From: Pseudomonas laurylsulfatiphila
GTDB taxonomy: Bacteria; Pseudomonadota; Gammaproteobacteria; Pseudomonadales; Pseudomonadaceae
Assembly: GCF_002934665.1 (NCBI RefSeq)
Contig: NZ_NIRS01000006.1
Location: 248,001-312,000, forward strand
Direction: 5' to 3'
DNA: 64,000 bases
The position numbers were made by a program, and so were the translations under genes. Shown piece after piece: positions 56,243-64,000 of the stretch (position 1 is its first letter; each line of letters opens with the position of its first letter). The notes below the pieces were generated by a model, which saw nothing but the letters and a program-made list of their open reading frames with translations, had not been told where the DNA came from and searched no databases.

Positions 56243-56712
56243 GCGCGCAGCAACAAGGCAACGGAGTGCACGGCAATGCCTTCTTCGCGACCGACAAAGC
56301 CGAGCTTTTCGGTGGTGGTAGCTTTCACGTTCACTTGATCCAACTCTACTTGAAGATCCGCGGCAATCAGCGCGCGCATCGATTCGATATGCGGGGCCAT
56401 TTTCGGCGCCTGGGCAACGATGGTGTTGTCGACGTTGCCGACTTTCCAGCCTTTGGCATGGACCAGCGCGACGACGTGACGCAACAGCGCACGGCTGTCG
56501 GCGCCCTTGAATTGCGGGTCGGTATCCGGGAAATGCTTGCCGATGTCGCCCAGCGCCGCGGCGCCGAGCAAGGCATCGCTCAAGGCGTGCAAGAGGACGT
56601 CACCGTCAGAGTGGGCGAGCAGCCCAAAGCTGTGTGCAATGCGCACACCGCCCAGAGTGATGAAATCGCCTTCAGCGAAACGGTGCACATCATAGCCGTG
56701 GCCAATACGCAT
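56239..56712 (-). CDS. ispF: 2-C-methyl-D-erythritol 2,4-cyclodiphosphate synthase
   Basis: A 157-residue MEP-pathway enzyme that forms MEcPP. The zinc ligands Asp8 and His10 lie in GHGYDVHRF, and [19 protein letters not shown] is the family signature. The ATG directly follows the T run of the fghA terminator, so there is no room for a normal ribosome site on this strand. Its stop overlaps truD. Confidence 0.96.
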   Translation of the reverse strand: MRIGHGYDVHRFAEGDFITLGGVRIAHSFGLLAHSDGDVLLHALSDALLGAAALGDIGKHFPDTDPQFKGADSRALLRHVVALVHAKGWKVGNVDNTIVAQAPKMAPHIESMRALIAADLQVELDQVNVKATTTEKLGFVGREEGIAVHSVALLLRA

Positions 56713-56742
56713 AAAAAAACGCCCCGATTTTTGTCAGGGCGT
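56713..56742 (-). terminator. Terminator of the adhC-fghA operon
   Basis: An ACGCCC stem arm, a loop of about 12 bases and a GGGCGT arm followed by seven T on the minus strand. The T run stops at the ispF start codon. Confidence 0.88.
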
Positions 56743-56755
56743 GATTCTACCTGCA

Positions 56756-57601
56756 TTAGCCAACCAGAGCATGCGCGTGATGCCGCAAGTGCTCTTCGAT
56801 GAAACTGGCGATGAAGAAATAGCTGTGGTCATAGCCCGGTTGCAGGCGCAACGTCAGCGGATGACCGGCCAGTTTGGTCGCCTGTTGCAAGGCTTCAGGC
56901 TTGAGCTGGGTGGCGAGAAAATCGTCGCGATCACCCTGGTCGACCAGCAGCGGCAGCTTTTCATCGGCCTCGGCAATCAACGCGCAGGCATCCCATTCAC
57001 GCCATTTCGAACGGTCCTCTCCCAGATAGCGGGAGAAGGCTTTCTGCCCCCACGGGCAATCCATCGGATTGTTGATGGGCGAGAACGCCGATACTGAACG
57101 ATAACGCCCCGGGTTGCGCAATGCGCAGACCAGCGCACCGTGGCCGCCCATGGAATGTCCGCTGATGCCGCGCTTGTCCGACGCCGGGAAATGGGCTTCA
57201 ACCAATGTCGGCAATTCCTGCACAACGTAGTCATGCATCCGATAGTGTCGCGACCAGGGTTCCTGGGTGGCATTCAGGTAAAACCCGGCACCGAGGCCGA
57301 AGTCCCAGGCGCCATCCGGATCGCCCGGCACATCAGGACCGCGAGGGCTGGTGTCCGGTGCGACGATGATCAACCCTAACTCGGCGGCCATGCGCATGGC
57401 GCCGGCCTTCTGCATGAAGTTCTCGTCGGTGCAGGTCAGGCCGGACAACCAGTACAACACCGGCAGTTTGCCGCCCTGCTCCGCCTGCGGCGGCAGGTAG
57501 ACGGCGAACACCATGTCGCAGCCAAGCACTTGCGAGCGATGGCGATAGCGTTTGTGCCAGCCACCGAAGCTTTTCTGGCAGGAGATGTTTTCCAGGCTCA
57601 T
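56756..57601 (-). CDS. fghA: S-formylglutathione hydrolase
   Basis: A 281-residue esterase D-type hydrolase that releases formate from S-formylglutathione. The nucleophile elbow is [14 protein letters not shown], and the late His is in [27 protein letters not shown] is a family signature. It follows adhC after eight bases, forming the glutathione-dependent formaldehyde detoxification operon. Confidence 0.96.
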   Translation of the reverse strand: MSLENISCQKSFGGWHKRYRHRSQVLGCDMVFAVYLPPQAEQGGKLPVLYWLSGLTCTDENFMQKAGAMRMAAELGLIIVAPDTSPRGPDVPGDPDGAWDFGLGAGFYLNATQEPWSRHYRMHDYVVQELPTLVEAHFPASDKRGISGHSMGGHGALVCALRNPGRYRSVSAFSPINNPMDCPWGQKAFSRYLGEDRSKWREWDACALIAEADEKLPLLVDQGDRDDFLATQLKPEALQQATKLAGHPLTLRLQPGYDHSYFFIASFIEEHLRHHAHALVG

Positions 57602-57609
57602 GACAGACC

Positions 57610-58808
<1,199 letters not shown>

Positions 58809-58829
58809 GCCACACAGGGATAATCATCG

Positions 58830-59726
58830 ATGTCCGAAAACCGCTGGGAAGGGATCGACGAGTTTGTCGCCGTTGCCGAGTGCAACCAGTTCACCGCTGC
58901 GGCGGAACGCCTGGGGGTTTCGTCCTCCCATATCAGTCGACAAATCGTACGCCTCGAAGAGCGCCTGCAAACCCGTTTGCTCTACCGCAGCACCCGCCGG
59001 GTCGCGCTGACCGAGGCCGGGCAAACTTTCCTGCAACATTGCCAACGCTTGCAGGACGGCCGCGAAGAGGCGCTGCGCGCGGTGGGCGACTTGACCAGCG
59101 AGCCCAAAGGTATGCTGCGCATGACGTGCGCCGTGGCTTACGGTGAACGCTTCATCGTGCCCCTGGTGACCCGTTTCATGGGGCTGTATCCGCAATTGCG
59201 CATCGATATCGAATTGACCAACCGACAGCTCGACCTGGTACATGATGGCCTCGATCTGGCGATCCGCCTCGGGCGCTTGCAGGATTCACGACTGGTTGCC
59301 ACCCGCCTCGCGCCACGGCGCATGTTTCTCTGCGCATCACCTTCCTACCTTAAGCGCTACGGCCGGCCGCACAGCCTGTCGGAACTGAGTCGCCACAACT
59401 GCCTTATCGGCAGTTCGGATCTCTGGCAACTGGAGCAGAACGGGCGGGAATTTTCCCAGCGAGTCCAGGGAAATTGGCGCTGCAATAGTGGGCAAGCCGT
59501 ACTGGACGCGGCGCTACAGGGCGTGGGGTTGTGTCAGTTGCCGGACTATTATGTGCTGGAGCATTTGAAGAGCGGCGCATTGATTTCGCTGCTGGAGGCG
59601 CATCAACCGCCGAACACCGCGGTTTGGGCTCTTTATCCACAGCAACGGCATTTGTCGCCGAAGGTGCGCAAGTTGGTGGATTTTTTGAAGGAAGGGTTGG
59701 CCGAGCGGCCGGAGTATCGGGTTTGA
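58830..59726 (+). CDS. gfnR: LysR-type regulator, GfnR-like
   Basis: A 298-residue LysR regulator. The helix-turn-helix reads FTAAAERLGVSSSHISRQIV, and the effector domain begins GMLRMTCAVAYGERFIVPLV. It stands divergent from adhC-fghA, the position of gfnR (PA3630) in P. aeruginosa, which activates the operon with formaldehyde. The name rests on synteny. An AGGGA site lies ten bases before the ATG. Confidence 0.82.
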   Translation: MSENRWEGIDEFVAVAECNQFTAAAERLGVSSSHISRQIVRLEERLQTRLLYRSTRRVALTEAGQTFLQHCQRLQDGREEALRAVGDLTSEPKGMLRMTCAVAYGERFIVPLVTRFMGLYPQLRIDIELTNRQLDLVHDGLDLAIRLGRLQDSRLVATRLAPRRMFLCASPSYLKRYGRPHSLSELSRHNCLIGSSDLWQLEQNGREFSQRVQGNWRCNSGQAVLDAALQGVGLCQLPDYYVLEHLKSGALISLLEAHQPPNTAVWALYPQQRHLSPKVRKLVDFLKEGLAERPEYRV

Positions 59727-59731
59727 GATCA

Positions 59732-59826
59732 AAAGATCGCAGCCTTCGGCAGCTCCTACAGAGGGGATCCTTACCCGATCTCTGTAGGAGCTGCCGAAGG
59801 CTCGGGCCGCGTTCGGACGATCTTTT
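59732..59826. repeat. REP pair, family B, with an altered right arm
   Basis: The left copy (from about 59732) has the GATCGCAGCCTTCGGCAGC core. The right copy is its inverse for CTCTGTAGGAGCTGCCGAAGG, then diverges into CGGGCCGCGTTCGGACGATC, so the right arm is a composite. It lies between gfnR and the convergent ispD. Confidence 0.75.
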
Positions 59827-60532
59827 AGCGACGATTAGCCCAACGCTGCCTCAACCATTCAAGATCTTCGGGACGTGTCACCTTGAGGTTATCGGACCGC
59901 CCTTCGATCAGGCGTGGTGCCGAACCGGCCCACTCCATGGCCGAAGCTTCGTCGGTAATAACGGCATCCGCCACCAGGCTGTCTGCCAACGCCCGATGCA
60001 ATGCCCCAAGGCGAAACATCTGCGGCGTGTAGGCCTGCCAGATCACACTGCGATCCACGGTTTCGAGCACGCGACCGTGCTTGTCGACCCGCTTGAGCGT
60101 ATCCCGTGCCGGAACCGCCAGCAGTCCGCCGACAGGGTCGTCAGCCAGCTCAGCCAACAACTTGTCCAGATCGTCACGACTGAGGTTCGGCCGTGCGGCA
60201 TCGTGAACCAGTACCCAATCCTCATTATCCGCGCCCTGCGCATGCAGGTGCAGCAAGGCATTGAGCACCGATCCGGAACGTTCCGAACCGCCCTCGACCC
60301 GGGCGATACGCGGGTCACTGGCACACGCCAGGTTCGGCCAATAAGGATCGTCGACAGCAAGGCTGACCACCAGGCCTTTCAGGCAAGGATGATCAAGGAA
60401 ACAGCCGAGGCTGTGTTCGAGAATAGTGCGCCCGCCCAGTTGCAAGTATTGCTTGGGACGGTCCGCGGCCATACGGGCACCGACGCCCGCGGCAGGAATC
60501 ACGGCCCAGAAGGCCGGTAACGTCTGGCTCAT
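59825..60532 (-). CDS. ispD: 2-C-methyl-D-erythritol 4-phosphate cytidylyltransferase
   Basis: A 235-residue MEP-pathway enzyme that makes CDP-ME from MEP and CTP. The nucleotide loop IPAAGVGARMAADRPKQYL is near the start, and VLVHDAARPNLSRDDLD is the second signature. The ATG overlaps the ftsB stop by four bases. In many bacteria ispD and ispF are neighbours; here they are 3.5 kb apart with the formaldehyde operon between. Confidence 0.95.
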   Translation of the reverse strand: MSQTLPAFWAVIPAAGVGARMAADRPKQYLQLGGRTILEHSLGCFLDHPCLKGLVVSLAVDDPYWPNLACASDPRIARVEGGSERSGSVLNALLHLHAQGADNEDWVLVHDAARPNLSRDDLDKLLAELADDPVGGLLAVPARDTLKRVDKHGRVLETVDRSVIWQAYTPQMFRLGALHRALADSLVADAVITDEASAMEWAGSAPRLIEGRSDNLKVTRPEDLEWLRQRWANRR

Positions 60533-60807
60533 TGCGCCAACTGGTAAAGGGTTTCACCGTCCTTGACCATGCCCAGCTCATGGCGAGCCCGTTCTTCAAC
60601 GGTCTCCATGCCCTTTTTCAACTCACTGACTTCGGCGTCCATTACCCGATTGCGCTCCAGCAATGCCTGGTTCTCAGCTTGCTGATCCGCGATCTGCTGC
60701 GTCAACTCAGCCACTTGCGCCAGACTGCCGTTTCCCACCCACAGGCGATACTGCAGGCCAGCCAGCAACAAAAGCAGAATGAGGAACAACCAATTGGGAC
60801 TGCGCAT
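60529..60807 (-). CDS. ftsB: Cell division protein FtsB
   Basis: A 92-residue single-pass membrane protein. The N-terminal segment NWLFLILLLLLAGLQYRLWV is followed by a coiled coil (AELTQQIADQQAENQALLER). It joins FtsL and FtsQ at the division site. The eno-ftsB-ispD order is conserved in gamma-proteobacteria, and ispD overlaps its end. Confidence 0.94.
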   Translation of the reverse strand: MRSPNWLFLILLLLLAGLQYRLWVGNGSLAQVAELTQQIADQQAENQALLERNRVMDAEVSELKKGMETVEERARHELGMVKDGETLYQLAQ

Positions 60808-60978
60808 CGAATATCAGGTATCCAGTGAAAAAAGACAGCCATGCCAAACGTGAAGCTTCTGATAGCACGAAGCCTGGAAGAACCAGGCTTGTGCTTATAA
60901 GGCATCAGATTAGTGGCAAAAACGTCGCTGTAGCGATTTTTCCGACACAATCCGGTGTCTTTTTTACCACGTACTTAC

Positions 60979-62406
<1,428 letters not shown>

Positions 62407-62424
62407 TTACCGGAGAATTGTGGA

Positions 62425-64000
<1,576 letters not shown>

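Overview
The window is a 64 kb stretch of chromosome from a Pseudomonas of the P. fluorescens group. The evidence is the GC-rich coding bias and the gene neighbourhoods. These include fdxA-rsmZ-rpoS-nlpD-pcm-surE-truD-ispF, then ispD-ftsB-eno-kdsA-pyrG, the aot/his-type transporter with its AotO-like enzyme, fpr divergent from a FinR-type regulator, and erdR-dgkA. Several REP-type inverted repeats typical of fluorescent pseudomonads also support this. No plasmid or integrative-element backbone, CRISPR array or rRNA operon is visible.

Layout, left half. From 1 to 11.4 kb: a small unknown protein, a membrane GGDEF/EAL protein, two SEC-C metal-binding proteins around a LEA-type lipoprotein, an isochorismatase-like hydrolase, a penicillin-acylase-family lipoprotein, and a DNA exonuclease plus ATP-dependent ligase pair. 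From 11.6 to 15.8 kb: a complete basic-amino-acid ABC importer operon. From 15.8 to 25.3 kb: two small unknown genes, dcd, a cold-shock protein, a DUF481 protein, an alkyltransferase-like protein, an AmpG-type permease, proS, a lipoprotein and dinB with an SOS box. Two near-identical initiator tRNA genes follow. From 26.2 to 38 kb: the mprF/virJ-like lipid aminoacylation operon, kup, rimO, an acetyltransferase, a pseudouridine synthase, a DUF1456 protein, rhlG and trmO.

Layout, right half. From 38 to 43 kb: fpr/finR, dgkA, erdR, a DTW-domain tRNA enzyme, a PA3611-type secreted protein and a small ribbon-helix-helix-like protein. From 43.2 to 50.7 kb: a LOG-family gene with a structured leader, recX, recA (SOS box), pncC, mutS and, between pncC and mutS, a PrtR-like repressor and a holin. 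That interval is the usual home of R-type tailocins in this group, so the two genes look like the remains of a tailocin locus that has lost its particle genes. From 50.8 to 56.7 kb: fdxA, the sRNA gene rsmZ with an upstream GacA box, rpoS, nlpD, pcm, surE, truD and ispF. From 56.7 to 64 kb: the glutathione-dependent formaldehyde genes fghA and adhC with a divergent LysR regulator, then ispD, ftsB, eno, kdsA and the 3' part of pyrG, cut by the window edge.

Most of the window is conserved core genome. The parts most worth a second look are the PrtR-like repressor and holin with operator-like repeats placed over the holin promoter, the hairpin-rich leader of the LOG-family gene, the exonuclease/ligase pair without its usual helicase and phosphoesterase partners, and the two unknown genes at 15.9-16.7 kb.
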